Below are positions 1-8,017 of a stretch of 12,195 bases of DNA, piece by piece. Position numbers and translations under genes: made by a program. Numbering within the stretch: the first letter of the stretch is position 1; the number at the start of each line of letters is the position of its first letter. The notes under the pieces were generated by a model. It worked only from the letters and a program-made list of their open reading frames with translations, had not been told where the DNA came from and made no database searches. This stretch comes from Clostridiales bacterium (GTDB taxonomy: Bacteria > Bacillota > Peptococcia > Peptococcales > Peptococcaceae), in the NCBI GenBank assembly GCA_003343815.1, contig QAKL01000110.1, positions 1 through 12,195 of the forward strand. Direction: 5' to 3'.

Positions 1-1163
1 CTGATTATCTGGTGGATATCGGTCCTGAAGCTGGCAGATTGGGCGGCGAGGTCGTAGCTGCGGGCACGATAGAGGATATTATGGCAGAGCCGCGCTCGAT
101 TACCGGGCAGTATTTGTCCGGACAAAAGAAAATCCATGTACCAAGTGTGCGCCGTACGCCACGCGAGGAGTGCCTGTGGATCAAAGGCGCGGCAGAAAAT
201 AATTTAAAAAATATCGACGTAAAAATTCCCTTAGGTGTATTTGTCTGTGTGACGGGCGTTTCCGGCAGCGGCAAAAGTACGTTGGTTAACGAGATTTTGT
301 ACAAATCGTTAATGCAACAGCTTTATAAAAATACCAAAGTGCGCCCGGGAAAGCACAAGGAAATCATGGGCTTAGAAAATATCGATAAAATCATCGACAT
401 TGACCAGTCACCGATCGGGCGCACGCCGCGCTCCAATCCTGCTACCTACACAGGTGTGTTTGATTTGATCCGCACAGTTTTTGCGCAGACGCAGGAAGCA
501 AAAATCCGCGGGTACAAAAGCGGCAGATTCAGCTTTAATATCAAAGGCGGGCGCTGCGAGGCTTGTAACGGCGACGGTATCATTAAAATCGAAATGCATT
601 TTCTGCCTGATGTTTATGTGCCCTGCGAGGTCTGCAAAGGCAAACGCTACAATCGCGAGACTTTGGAAGTGCAGTACAAGGGCAAAAATATCGCCGATGT
701 TTTGGATATGACGGTCAATCAGGCTTGCGAGTTTTTTGAGGCAATTCCTAAAATTTACCGCAAATTAAAGACATTGCAAGATGTCGGATTGGGGTATATT
801 AAGCTGGGGCAGCCGGCAACAACATTATCCGGCGGTGAGGCGCAGAGGGTGAAACTGGCGACGGAATTATCCCGCAAAAGCACAGGACGGACGCTTTATA
901 TTTTGGACGAACCGACGACCGGTTTGCATATTGCCGATATTCATAACCTGCTTGAGGTGTTAAATCAACTGGTTGAGGGCGGTGATACAGTTTTGGTTAT
1001 CGAGCATAATTTGGATGTCATCAAATCAGCTGATTATTTGATTGATTTAGGGCCTGAGGGCGGCAAAGGCGGCGGCAAAATTATTGCCCAAGGCACGCCG
1101 GAGGAAGTGGCGGCAGAGCCGAAAAGCTACACCGGACAATTTTTGAAAAAAATCTTGAGTTGA
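1..1163 (+). CDS. uvrA: UvrA, excinuclease ABC subunit A (C-terminal part, 5' truncated by window)
   Basis: DNA-damage recognition ATPase of the UvrABC nucleotide excision repair complex. The reading frame is open from base 3 and enters from outside the window, so the GTG at 12 is only an internal Val codon; roughly the first 550-600 residues of the usual ~940 are missing. Counting from base 12, visible elements are the end of the first ATPase half (residues 1-37), the second Walker A GVSGSGKS (82-89), a zinc module with Cys182, Cys185, Cys205 and Cys208, the ABC signature LSGGEAQ (272-278), Walker B LYILDEP (295-301) and the switch His in VIEHN (329-333). All catalytic elements of the second half are intact. 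No clear intrinsic terminator follows; ackA starts about 110 bp downstream from its own promoter. Identification is secure. Confidence 0.98.
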   Translation, partial: DYLVDIGPEAGRLGGEVVAAGTIEDIMAEPRSITGQYLSGQKKIHVPSVRRTPREECLWIKGAAENNLKNIDVKIPLGVFVCVTGVSGSGKSTLVNEILYKSLMQQLYKNTKVRPGKHKEIMGLENIDKIIDIDQSPIGRTPRSNPATYTGVFDLIRTVFAQTQEAKIRGYKSGRFSFNIKGGRCEACNGDGIIKIEMHFLPDVYVPCEVCKGKRYNRETLEVQYKGKNIADVLDMTVNQACEFFEAIPKIYRKLKTLQDVGLGYIKLGQPATTLSGGEAQRVKLATELSRKSTGRTLYILDEPTTGLHIADIHNLLEVLNQLVEGGDTVLVIEHNLDVIKSADYLIDLGPEGGKGGGKIIAQGTPEEVAAEPKSYTGQFLKKILS

Positions 1164-1211
1164 ATCAGTACACATGTATACAATTAATAAGAATATCCAA
1201 TAAACATTCTC

Positions 1212-1240
1212 TTGCTAAACAGCGTAAAATGAAATATAAT
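1212..1240 (+). promoter_or_regulatory. Sigma-A-type promoter of ackA
   Basis: A -35 box TTGCTA at 1212-1217 and a perfect -10 box TATAAT at 1235-1240 are separated by exactly 17 bp. Transcription would begin near 1247, leaving a short leader of about 28 bases before the ackA ATG. The surrounding sequence is AT-rich and contains no other convincing pair. This separates ackA transcription from uvrA. Confidence 0.75.
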
Positions 1241-1274
1241 AATAATATAGTATGCGAGAAGGGATGGTGAACCT

Positions 1275-2483
1275 ATGCAATTAGTTTTAGTAGTTAACAG
1301 CGGCAGTTCATCAATGAAATTTCAATTAATAGATTTACTGACGGAACAAAAGCTGGTGCGCGGCTTGGTCGAGAAAATAGGTACGCCCAATTCACGCTAT
1401 CGCATTATTTCCGGCAATGAAATAGAGCAAAAAGAAATAGAGGTTAAAGATCACCGCGGCGCGGTGGAGATCGCGCTGGATTATTTGACGCACCGCTCGC
1501 CTGTTCATCTAAAATCTCTCCAAGATATCGACGGCGTAGGTCATCGTGTAGTGCAAGGCGGCAGTACCTTTGACAAGGCGGCTTTCGTCACGCCCGAAGT
1601 TAAAGAAAAAATCAAAGAATACGGCGTCATGGCTCCTTTGCATAACTATGCCAATTTAGCTGGAGTTGAGGCTTGCGAGGCTTTGATGCCGGGTATCCCT
1701 CAAGTCGTGGTGTTTGATACGACTTTTCATCAAACGATGGCACCTGAGGCTTATTTTTACGGAATTCCCTATAAATATTATGAAAAATATCAGGTCAGAC
1801 GCTACGGAGCGCATGGCACTTCGCACAAGTATGCCTCAGAAAAAGCGCTGGAGTTATTGAATATGCCTAAAGAAGGCACGAAAATGATCGTATGTCATTT
1901 AGGCTCCGGCTCAAGTATTACGGCGATCAAAGACGGCAAGGTTGTCGATACCTCGATGGGCTTTACGCCGTTGGAGGGCTTGATGATGGGCACCAGAAGC
2001 GGGGATATCGATCCGGCGGCAGTGTTATTTTTAATGAAGCAGGAAAATCTCTCGCCAGACGAAATGGATCTCATTTTGAATAAACAATCCGGTCTTTTAG
2101 GCGTGAGCGGCATCAGCAGCGACATGCGCGAATTGGAGGACGCGATGACCTGCGGCAATAAACGCGCGGAATTGGCGCATAAAATGTTTATTTATCGCAT
2201 TAAAAAGACCATCGGCAGCTATGCGGCGGTCTTGAACGGTTTGGATGTCTTGGTATTTACCGCAGGTATCGGCGAAAATAACGATTATGTCCGCGAAATG
2301 ATTTGCCAAGACATGGACTTTTTAGGCATAAAATTAGATGCTAAGAAAAATCACGGGATCAATCATTTGTTTGAAATCGGCGATGAAAATGCTCATGTGA
2401 AAATCGTAGTCGTGCCGACTGACGAGGAAATGGCGATTGCCAAAGAAACCGAAAGTTTGGTTTTGGCGTCAAAAGTAAAATAA
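1275..2483 (+). CDS. ackA: Acetate kinase
   Basis: Catalyses acetyl phosphate + ADP <=> acetate + ATP in the cytosol, the substrate-level phosphorylation step of acetate fermentation. The 402-residue length is normal for the family. Residues matching the well-studied Methanosarcina thermophila active site are visible: Asn8 in VVNSGSSS, Arg91 in GHRVV, Asp148 in VFDTTFHQ, His180 in YGAHGTSH, Arg241 in MGTRSGDIDP and Glu384 in PTDEE; the ASKHA nucleotide-binding motifs HLGSGSS (208-214) and FTAGIGENN (328-336) are also present. The ATG at 1275 follows purine-rich GAAGGG and GGTGA stretches; an ATG at 1264 is out of frame. It has its own promoter and a downstream hairpin, so it is probably monocistronic. 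Its usual partner pta (phosphotransacetylase) is not in this window. Confidence 0.98.
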   Translation: MQLVLVVNSGSSSMKFQLIDLLTEQKLVRGLVEKIGTPNSRYRIISGNEIEQKEIEVKDHRGAVEIALDYLTHRSPVHLKSLQDIDGVGHRVVQGGSTFDKAAFVTPEVKEKIKEYGVMAPLHNYANLAGVEACEALMPGIPQVVVFDTTFHQTMAPEAYFYGIPYKYYEKYQVRRYGAHGTSHKYASEKALELLNMPKEGTKMIVCHLGSGSSITAIKDGKVVDTSMGFTPLEGLMMGTRSGDIDPAAVLFLMKQENLSPDEMDLILNKQSGLLGVSGISSDMRELEDAMTCGNKRAELAHKMFIYRIKKTIGSYAAVLNGLDVLVFTAGIGENNDYVREMICQDMDFLGIKLDAKKNHGINHLFEIGDENAHVKIVVVPTDEEMAIAKETESLVLASKVK

Positions 2484-2493
2484 AGATAATAAG

Positions 2494-2523
2494 TGCAGAG
2501 CCTCAAGCGGGGCTTTGCATTTT
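2494..2523 (+). terminator. Intrinsic terminator after ackA
   Basis: The arm TGCAGAGCC (2494-2502) pairs with GGCTTTGCA (2511-2519) over 9 bp, with one G-T wobble and an 8-base loop. It is followed by a short T run (2520-2523). The T tract is weak, so some read-through into pyc is possible. Confidence 0.7.
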
Positions 2524-2541
2524 GGTATAATTAATTATAAA
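2514..2541 (+). promoter_or_regulatory. Candidate promoter of pyc
   Basis: The best spaced pair is TTTGCA (2514-2519) with TATAAA (2536-2541), 16 bp apart. A perfect TATAAT lies at 2526-2531 but has no good -35 partner. The -35 would sit in the descending arm of the ackA terminator. Assignment is tentative; initiation anywhere in 2526-2580 is plausible. Confidence 0.35.
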
Positions 2542-2593
2542 ATTTCATTTTCAAACGCAAAATAACATTATTAAGATAAAAGGGGGCTAATTT

Positions 2594-5500
2594 ATGCAGA
2601 AATTTAAAAAGATTTTAGTCGCGAACCGCGGTGAAATAGCTATCCGCGTCTTTCGTGCCTGCAAAGAAATGGGCATAAAGAGTATCGGTATTTATTCAGA
2701 GGAGGATAAAAACTCGCTTTTCCGCACCTTGGCTGATGAGTCGTATCAAGTAGGCGTGGATAAAATGCCGGTCGAGGCTTATCTGGATATGAATGAAATT
2801 ATCGCTTTGGCAAAAGCTAAAGGTGCGGACGCGATCCACCCGGGATACGGCTTTTTGTCGGAAAATCCCGAATTTGCCGCGCGCTGCGAAGCGGCAGGCA
2901 TCACCTTTATCGGTCCTACCAAAGATATGATGGTCGCGCTGGGGGATAAAATCAGCTCCAAAAAAGTAGCCGCTAAAGTAGGCGTGCCGACGATCCCAGG
3001 AGCTGAGCGCGCCGTCGAAAATGACGAGGACGCGATCCGGCTGGCTCGGGAGTGCGGCTATCCGATTATCTTAAAAGCCTCGGCAGGAGGCGGCGGCCGC
3101 GGGATGCGCGTCGTGCGCGACGAGGAAAGCCTTTTGACCGAGTTTCATACCGCTAAAAGTGAGGCGAAAAAAGCTTTTGGCATTGACGATGTATTTATCG
3201 AGAAATTAATCATCGAGCCCAAGCACATCGAAGTGCAGGTTTTAGGCGATAAATACGGCAATCTAGTGCATTTGCACGAGAGAGACTGCTCTATCCAGCG
3301 CCGTCATCAAAAAGTCGTCGAGTTTGGTCCCGCATTATGCTTAAATGATGAGCAGAGAGAGGCGATCTGCGCTGATGCGTTAAAAATCGCCGGAGCAGTT
3401 AATTATCAAAGCGCAGGTACCGTCGAATTTTTGGTTGATAAACACGGCAATCACTATTTCATTGAGATGAATCCGCGTATCCAGGTCGAACATACGGTGA
3501 CTGAAATGATTACCGGCGTGGATATCGTCCAGGCGCAAATCTATATCGCCGAGGGCTATACCCTTGATTCGCCACAAATTGACATCAAATCGCAGGACGA
3601 TATTTCTGTCCACGGCTATGCGATCCAGTGCCGGATCACGACCGAGGATCCGGATAATAATTTCGCTCCTGACCACGGAATTATCAATGTTTACCGCTCT
3701 TCTTCGGGTAACGGTATCCGCTTGGACGGCGGTAATGCTTATACGGGGGCAAATATTACGCCGTATTACGATAGTCTGCTCGTTAAGGTTATCGCTTACG
3801 GCCGCAGCTTTAACGATACGATAAATAAAGCTATTCGTGCTTTGCGTGAAATGAAAATCAAAGGTGTCAAAACTAATATCGGCTTTTTGATGAACGTTTT
3901 AAACCACGAACTGTTCCGTCATGGTAAATGCGATACCAGCTTTATCGCGACAACGCCTGAATTGTTTAATATTCCGAAGAGCAAAAATAAAGAGCTGAAG
4001 TTATTGCAGTTCTTGGGCGATAAGGCGGTCAATGAAACTCACGGCAACAAACCAAGTTTTGAGCGCCCGGTAGTGCCGAGCTTTACTGTACCTGAGCATT
4101 TGAACGGGACGAGAGATATTTTGCTCAAAGAAGGTCCGAAAGGTTTAGCTGATTGGGTCTTGAAGCAGGACAAGCTTTTGATTACCGATACGACTATGCG
4201 CGACGCTCATCAATCATTGATGGCGACCAGAATGCGTACCGTCGATATGGAGCGCATCGCTCCGGCCTATGCCGTATTAGGCAAGGATTTGTTTTCCTTG
4301 GAAATGTGGGGCGGCGCGACTTTTGACACGAGCTATCGTTTCTTGAAAGAATCTCCGTGGGAGCGCTTGGCTACATTGCGCGAAAAAATCCCCAATGTCT
4401 TGTTCCAGATGCTTTTGCGCGGGGCAAATGCCGTCGGCTATAAAAATTATCCCGATAATGTTATCCGTGCTTTCGTGCGCGAGTCGGCGCAGGCAGGCAT
4501 TGATTTATTCCGTATTTTTGACTCATTAAACTGGATCAAAGGCATGGAGGTCGCTATTGACGAAGCTTTGAAAACCAACTCTGTCGTCGAGGGCTGTATC
4601 TGCTATACGGGCGACATCATGGATATGAGCCGCAAGAAGTACACGCTGGATTACTATGTGAAAATGGCGAAAGAATTAGAAAACCTCGGTTGTCATATGC
4701 TGGGGATCAAGGATATGTCGGCGCTTTTGAAACCGCAGGCAGCTTATACTTTGATTTCGGCGTTAAAAAACGAAATTTCGATTCCTATTCATCTGCATAC
4801 TCACGATACCTCCGGTAACGGCATCGCGACTGTTTTAATGGCGACGCAGGCAGGTGTCGATGTAGTAGATGCCGCGTTTAACTCGATGGCAGGATTGACC
4901 AGTCAGCCGGCTTTAAACTCCATCGTGGCTGCTGCAGTTAATACCAAGCGCGATACTATGCTCAATGTCGATGATTTACAGAAATTGTCCAACTACTGGG
5001 ATTATGTCCGTCCGATTTATAGCAAAATGGAAACAGGCTTAAAATTCGGCACAGCGGAAATTTACAAGTACGAAATCCCCGGCGGTCAGTATTCTAATTT
5101 AAAACCGCAGGTCGAAAGCTTTGGTTTGGGGCATAAATTTGAAGCGGTTAAAGATATGTACAAGACCGTCAATGACATGCTCGGCGATATCGTCAAAGTT
5201 ACTCCGTCCTCAAAAGCAGTCGGCGATATGGCGATTTTTATGGTGCAGAATGATTTAACGCCGGAAAATATTTATGAAAAAGGCAAGGATATCGATTTCC
5301 CTGATTCGATTGTTTCTTATTTTGAGGGCATGATGGGGCAGCCGGAGGGCGGATTCCCAGAAAAACTGCAAAAATTGGTCTTAAAAGACCGCAAGCCGAT
5401 CACTTGCCGTCCGGGCGAATTATTGCCGGATGAAGATTTTGCGGCGATTCAAAAGCATTTGCAGGAGGAGTTCGGCTTAAAAGGCACCATGCAGGAAATT

Positions 5501-6025
5501 TTGAGCTACGCTTTATATCCGAAAGTATACGAAACATTTTTAAAAGAACGCGAAGAAAAAGGAAATTTCCGCTACATGAGCAGCGAGGTTTTCTTCCATG
5601 GCTTGGCTGAAGGCGAAGAAAATGAAGTCGCTTTGGCAGAGGGTGTAACATTGAGCGTTAAGTTAATCGAAATCAAATGGGCAGATGCCGAGGGCAAGCG
5701 CCAAGTCGTCTTTGAGGTAAACGGCAACCGCCGCAGCATCATGGTCAGCGACAAATCGGTACAGACTGCGCAAGCGGCGCAGGGCAAACTGATGGCTGAC
5801 GAGAGCAATCCGTATGAGATCGGCGCTAATATTCCCGGTATTTTAGTCAAAGTATTGGTTAAAGAGGGCGAAGTAATCGCCGAAAATCAGCCGATTGCCG
5901 TCTTAGAGGCGATGAAAATGGAGACTAATGTCCTTTCATCTGCCGCAGGTACGGTTAAATCGATCGTCGCTAAGGAAAATCAGCAGGTCGAGGCAGGAGA
6001 ATTAATTGCCGTTATCGAACCTTAA
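2594..6025 (+). CDS. pyc: Pyruvate carboxylase (single-chain, biotin-dependent)
   Basis: Carboxylates pyruvate to oxaloacetate with ATP and bicarbonate, the main anaplerotic entry to C4 acids. At 1143 residues it is the normal size of the single-chain enzyme. Domains in order: biotin carboxylase (about 1-455) with VANRGEIA (9-16), the ATP-grasp loop KASAGGGGRGM (161-171), ERDCSIQRRHQK (229-240) and EMNPRIQVEH (291-300); carboxyltransferase (about 525-800) with DTTMRDAHQS, where metal ligand Asp537, carboxylated Lys706 in GIKDMS and His735/His737 in HLHTHDT match the Rhizobium etli enzyme at a constant offset of 12, as does Thr870; then the allosteric linker and a C-terminal biotinyl domain with biotinylated Lys1108 in EAMKME. 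The ribosome binding site AGGGGG (2581-2586) precedes the ATG by 7 bases. No terminator follows, and the next gene begins 18 bp downstream. Confidence 0.98.
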   Translation: MQKFKKILVANRGEIAIRVFRACKEMGIKSIGIYSEEDKNSLFRTLADESYQVGVDKMPVEAYLDMNEIIALAKAKGADAIHPGYGFLSENPEFAARCEAAGITFIGPTKDMMVALGDKISSKKVAAKVGVPTIPGAERAVENDEDAIRLARECGYPIILKASAGGGGRGMRVVRDEESLLTEFHTAKSEAKKAFGIDDVFIEKLIIEPKHIEVQVLGDKYGNLVHLHERDCSIQRRHQKVVEFGPALCLNDEQREAICADALKIAGAVNYQSAGTVEFLVDKHGNHYFIEMNPRIQVEHTVTEMITGVDIVQAQIYIAEGYTLDSPQIDIKSQDDISVHGYAIQCRITTEDPDNNFAPDHGIINVYRSSSGNGIRLDGGNAYTGANITPYYDSLLVKVIAYGRSFNDTINKAIRALREMKIKGVKTNIGFLMNVLNHELFRHGKCDTSFIATTPELFNIPKSKNKELKLLQFLGDKAVNETHGNKPSFERPVVPSFTVPEHLNGTRDILLKEGPKGLADWVLKQDKLLITDTTMRDAHQSLMATRMRTVDMERIAPAYAVLGKDLFSLEMWGGATFDTSYRFLKESPWERLATLREKIPNVLFQMLLRGANAVGYKNYPDNVIRAFVRESAQAGIDLFRIFDSLNWIKGMEVAIDEALKTNSVVEGCICYTGDIMDMSRKKYTLDYYVKMAKELENLGCHMLGIKDMSALLKPQAAYTLISALKNEISIPIHLHTHDTSGNGIATVLMATQAGVDVVDAAFNSMAGLTSQPALNSIVAAAVNTKRDTMLNVDDLQKLSNYWDYVRPIYSKMETGLKFGTAEIYKYEIPGGQYSNLKPQVESFGLGHKFEAVKDMYKTVNDMLGDIVKVTPSSKAVGDMAIFMVQNDLTPENIYEKGKDIDFPDSIVSYFEGMMGQPEGGFPEKLQKLVLKDRKPITCRPGELLPDEDFAAIQKHLQEEFGLKGTMQEILSYALYPKVYETFLKEREEKGNFRYMSSEVFFHGLAEGEENEVALAEGVTLSVKLIEIKWADAEGKRQVVFEVNGNRRSIMVSDKSVQTAQAAQGKLMADESNPYEIGANIPGILVKVLVKEGEVIAENQPIAVLEAMKMETNVLSSAAGTVKSIVAKENQQVEAGELIAVIEP

Positions 6026-6043
6026 TTTGAAAGGCAGAGCTTT

Positions 6044-6577
6044 ATGAAGGTTTGTACATTCAGCGGTCACCGGCCGCAAAAGTTTCCGTGGAAATTTGAC
6101 GAGAGCGATAAGCGCTGCGTAGAGTTAAAAAATCAGCTGCACTTGGCTATTGGGCAGGCTATCATAGACGGGTATGATTATTTTATTACCGGCGGCGCTT
6201 TGGGGCTCGATATGTGGGCAGCCGAGGCTGTGCTGAAATACAAAAACGAAAATGAGCTAAAGCTTGAAATAGCGAAGCCCTTTGACAGCTATAATGATAA
6301 TCTGCGCGGCGAATACCAGCGCAGGCAACAATATATTTTGCAAAATGCCGCCAAAATTACGGCGGTGGATACCCGCGAAAATTGGAAAAAAGCCTATATG
6401 CTTCGTAATCAATACATGATTAATCAAAGCGGGCGATTGATTGTGGCAATGGATAGTATGCAAACGAGAAGCGGCGCGGCGCAGACATTGCGCATGGCGG
6501 AAAAAGCGGGATTGGAAATAGTGCGGCTTAATTGGGCTGAAGATGTAATTATGCCGATAGCAGGAGGACAAGACTGA
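6044..6577 (+). CDS. SLOG-domain DUF1273 (YpsA-like) protein
   Basis: A 177-residue Rossmann-like protein of the SLOG superfamily, which is thought to bind nucleotides or nucleotide-derived ligands; the molecular role of this subfamily is not established, although Bacillus YpsA has been linked to cell division and stress. Visible hallmarks are the N-terminal GHRP (8-11), the glycine-rich ITGGALGLDMWAAE loop (48-61), RRQQYIL (93-99), RNQYMI (121-126) and SGAAQT (143-148) in place of the more usual SGGT-type motif. There is no signal peptide or membrane segment, so it is cytosolic. The ribosome binding site GAAAGG (6029-6034) lies 9 bases before the ATG. It is probably co-transcribed with pyc, and its TGA shares one base with the next ATG. 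Family placement is strong; function is unknown. Confidence 0.88.
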   Translation: MKVCTFSGHRPQKFPWKFDESDKRCVELKNQLHLAIGQAIIDGYDYFITGGALGLDMWAAEAVLKYKNENELKLEIAKPFDSYNDNLRGEYQRRQQYILQNAAKITAVDTRENWKKAYMLRNQYMINQSGRLIVAMDSMQTRSGAAQTLRMAEKAGLEIVRLNWAEDVIMPIAGGQD

Positions 6578-7308
6578 TGGGGCAAAAGGTGCGGATTTTA
6601 AAAACAGATATTGATAATTTGGCGCAAAGCGAGGTAGTGGAGAAAATAGGTGTGCTGATTGCGCAGAAAAAACTTGCTTATATCGTGACTGCCAATGCGG
6701 AAATCACCTATATGGCGCAAAACGACGCGAAAATGCAGCAAATTATCAATCAAGCAGACATCGTCACTGCCGACGGCTCAGGTGTCGTGTGGGCAGCCAA
6801 AGAACTGGGCGAACCTTTAAAAGAACGTGTGACTGGCATTGACTTAATTTATGCGATTTGCGAAAAGGCGGCGCAGGAGGGCTGGCAATTGTATCTTTTG
6901 GGTGCGGCTGATGGGATCGCAGCGGAAGCGGCAGAAAAGCTTGTCGCGCGCTATAATTGCCGGATCATCGGCGCGCATAACGGCTTTTTGAAAGACCCGG
7001 AAGTTAATGATGCGGTTATGGAGGAGTTGCGCGCGAAAGCCCCGCAGGTCGTTTTAGTCGGCATGGGCGCTCCTCGTCAGGAATACTGGATAACCGAACA
7101 TATGCACAAACTGCCGCCTGCGGTTTATATGGGCGTCGGCGGCAGTTTCGACGTCATCAGCGGTAATTTAAAGCGTGCGCCTTTATGGATGCAGAAAATG
7201 TCTTTGGAGTGGCTTTACCGCGTAATAAAACAGCCAAGCCGCTTTAAGAGAGTATTGGCTTTGCCGAAATTTATGCTGGCTGTCAAAAAACAAAAAAGGA
7301 AAAAATAA
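6577..7308 (+). CDS. WecG/TagA/CpsF family glycosyltransferase (GT26)
   Basis: A 243-residue GT26 enzyme. Characterised relatives add N-acetylmannosamine (TagA) or related sugars to undecaprenyl-PP-GlcNAc at the inner face of the membrane, an early step of teichoic acid, enterobacterial common antigen or capsule synthesis. Motifs: TANAEITYM (38-46, with Thr38), VTADGSG (63-69, with Asp66, matching the proposed catalytic Thr/Asp pair of Thermoanaerobacter TagA), ERVTGIDL, YLLGAADG, VLVGMGAPRQEYW, MGVGGSFDVISG and the basic C-terminal part SLEWLYRVIKQPSRFKR, typical of membrane association in this family. A perfect AGGAGGA (6562-6568) inside the end of the upstream gene sets the start, and the ATG overlaps the upstream TGA by one base, so translation is probably coupled. 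No other cell-surface glycan genes are in the window, so acceptor and donor are uncertain. Confidence 0.92.
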   Translation: MGQKVRILKTDIDNLAQSEVVEKIGVLIAQKKLAYIVTANAEITYMAQNDAKMQQIINQADIVTADGSGVVWAAKELGEPLKERVTGIDLIYAICEKAAQEGWQLYLLGAADGIAAEAAEKLVARYNCRIIGAHNGFLKDPEVNDAVMEELRAKAPQVVLVGMGAPRQEYWITEHMHKLPPAVYMGVGGSFDVISGNLKRAPLWMQKMSLEWLYRVIKQPSRFKRVLALPKFMLAVKKQKRKK

Positions 7309-7335
7309 ACTATCGTGCCAAAGAAGGTGGAAAAT

Positions 7336-7830
7336 ATGCCTAATGATGCTAAGGAGATAATCGAACTCTACGGCAGAGATATCTTAGCCTCTGCCGGAAT
7401 GCAGTTAGAAAAAAGATTCAAACAACATGGCGAAACGACTGTTTACACTCATTCGCTCACTGTAGCGGTGATGTGCGTGCATATTGCCAATATGCTGGCG
7501 CTTTTTTCTATTAGCGTCAATTTGCGAGCCTTAGTCAGAGGGGCGCTTTTGCATGATTATTTTCTGTACGATTGGCATGTAAAGGACGAAAGTCATAAAT
7601 GGCACGGTTTTATCCACGCGGGTTTTGCTTTAAAAAATGCCAGTCGGGATTTTGAGTTGAATTTAGTGGAGCAAAATATGATTTCTGCGCATATGTTCCC
7701 CTTAGGAATAAAAATTCCTCGCTATCGCGAAAGTCTGATTTTGTGCGCCGCAGATAAAATCTGCGCCACAGAGGAAGCGACGCGAGGATATTGGCATAAA
7801 TTGCGTAAGTTTGGTATGAGATTGGTATGA
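7336..7830 (+). CDS. Small HD-domain protein, putative metal-dependent phosphohydrolase
   Basis: A 164-residue protein that is nearly all HD domain. The metal-ligand pattern is complete: His39 (YTHS), His73-Asp74 (LLHDY), His94 (HGFIHAG), His119 (SAHMFPL) and Asp140 (AADKI). The two additional histidines suggest a two-metal site of the kind seen in nucleotide-hydrolysing HD proteins such as YqeK, but the substrate cannot be inferred. I prefer the ATG at 7336 because AAGGTGG (7324-7330) lies 5 bases upstream; an in-frame GTG at 7315 would add seven residues but has only AAAGGA about 14 bases away. There is no signal peptide or membrane segment. It is the last gene of the pyc unit, 27 bp after the glycosyltransferase stop and just before a strong terminator. 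Confidence 0.85.
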   Translation: MPNDAKEIIELYGRDILASAGMQLEKRFKQHGETTVYTHSLTVAVMCVHIANMLALFSISVNLRALVRGALLHDYFLYDWHVKDESHKWHGFIHAGFALKNASRDFELNLVEQNMISAHMFPLGIKIPRYRESLILCAADKICATEEATRGYWHKLRKFGMRLV

Positions 7831-7841
7831 AATATAGTTTG

Positions 7842-7877
7842 AAAAAGCCTTGCACCAGTACGATGCAAGGCTTTTTT
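7842..7877 (+). terminator. Strong intrinsic terminator of the pyc unit
   Basis: A perfect 8-bp stem, GCCTTGCA (7847-7854) with TGCAAGGC (7864-7871), has a 9-base loop and is flanked by A5 (7842-7846) and T6 (7872-7877). The A/T flanks extend the stem and would also let it work on the minus strand. It isolates the pyc-to-HD unit from the arylsulfotransferase locus. Confidence 0.93.
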
Positions 7878-7918
7878 GTATAAACATAAATAAACTTGAA
7901 TACAACATCAATTTTTTT

Positions 7919-7956
7919 GATATAGAGATATGCCGTTTTTGCGGATATACAGATAT
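7919..7956 (+). repeat. Paired 13-bp GATAT-N3-GATAT repeats, candidate operator
   Basis: GATATAGAGATAT (7919-7931) and GATATACAGATAT (7944-7956) differ at one base and start 25 bp apart. Each contains two GATAT copies 8 bp apart, giving four GATAT elements at 7919, 7927, 7944 and 7952. Between the units lies GCCGTTTTTGCG, with a small CCG/CGG dyad. The block lies 60-100 bp ahead of the arylsulfotransferase-family start. A regulator binding site is an inference. No confident -35/-10 pair was found in this spacer; the 12-bp AT palindrome ATAAATATTTAT (7986-7997) just ahead of the ribosome binding site is the only other structure. Confidence 0.5.
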
Positions 7957-8017
7957 TTAAAATTATGCTATCCTTAATATATGAAATAAATATTTATATT
8001 TTTAGGAGGAATAATTT

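Noticed and set aside
1168..1181. Near-palindrome GTACACATGTATAC after uvrA as a terminator or operator
   Set aside because: It has one mismatch, essentially no loop and no following T run; it is short enough to occur by chance.
7315..7335. GTG at 7315 as the start of the HD gene
   Set aside because: The nearest Shine-Dalgarno-like sequence is about 14 bases away, whereas the in-frame ATG at 7336 has AAGGTGG at 5-base spacing; the seven extra residues add nothing to the domain.
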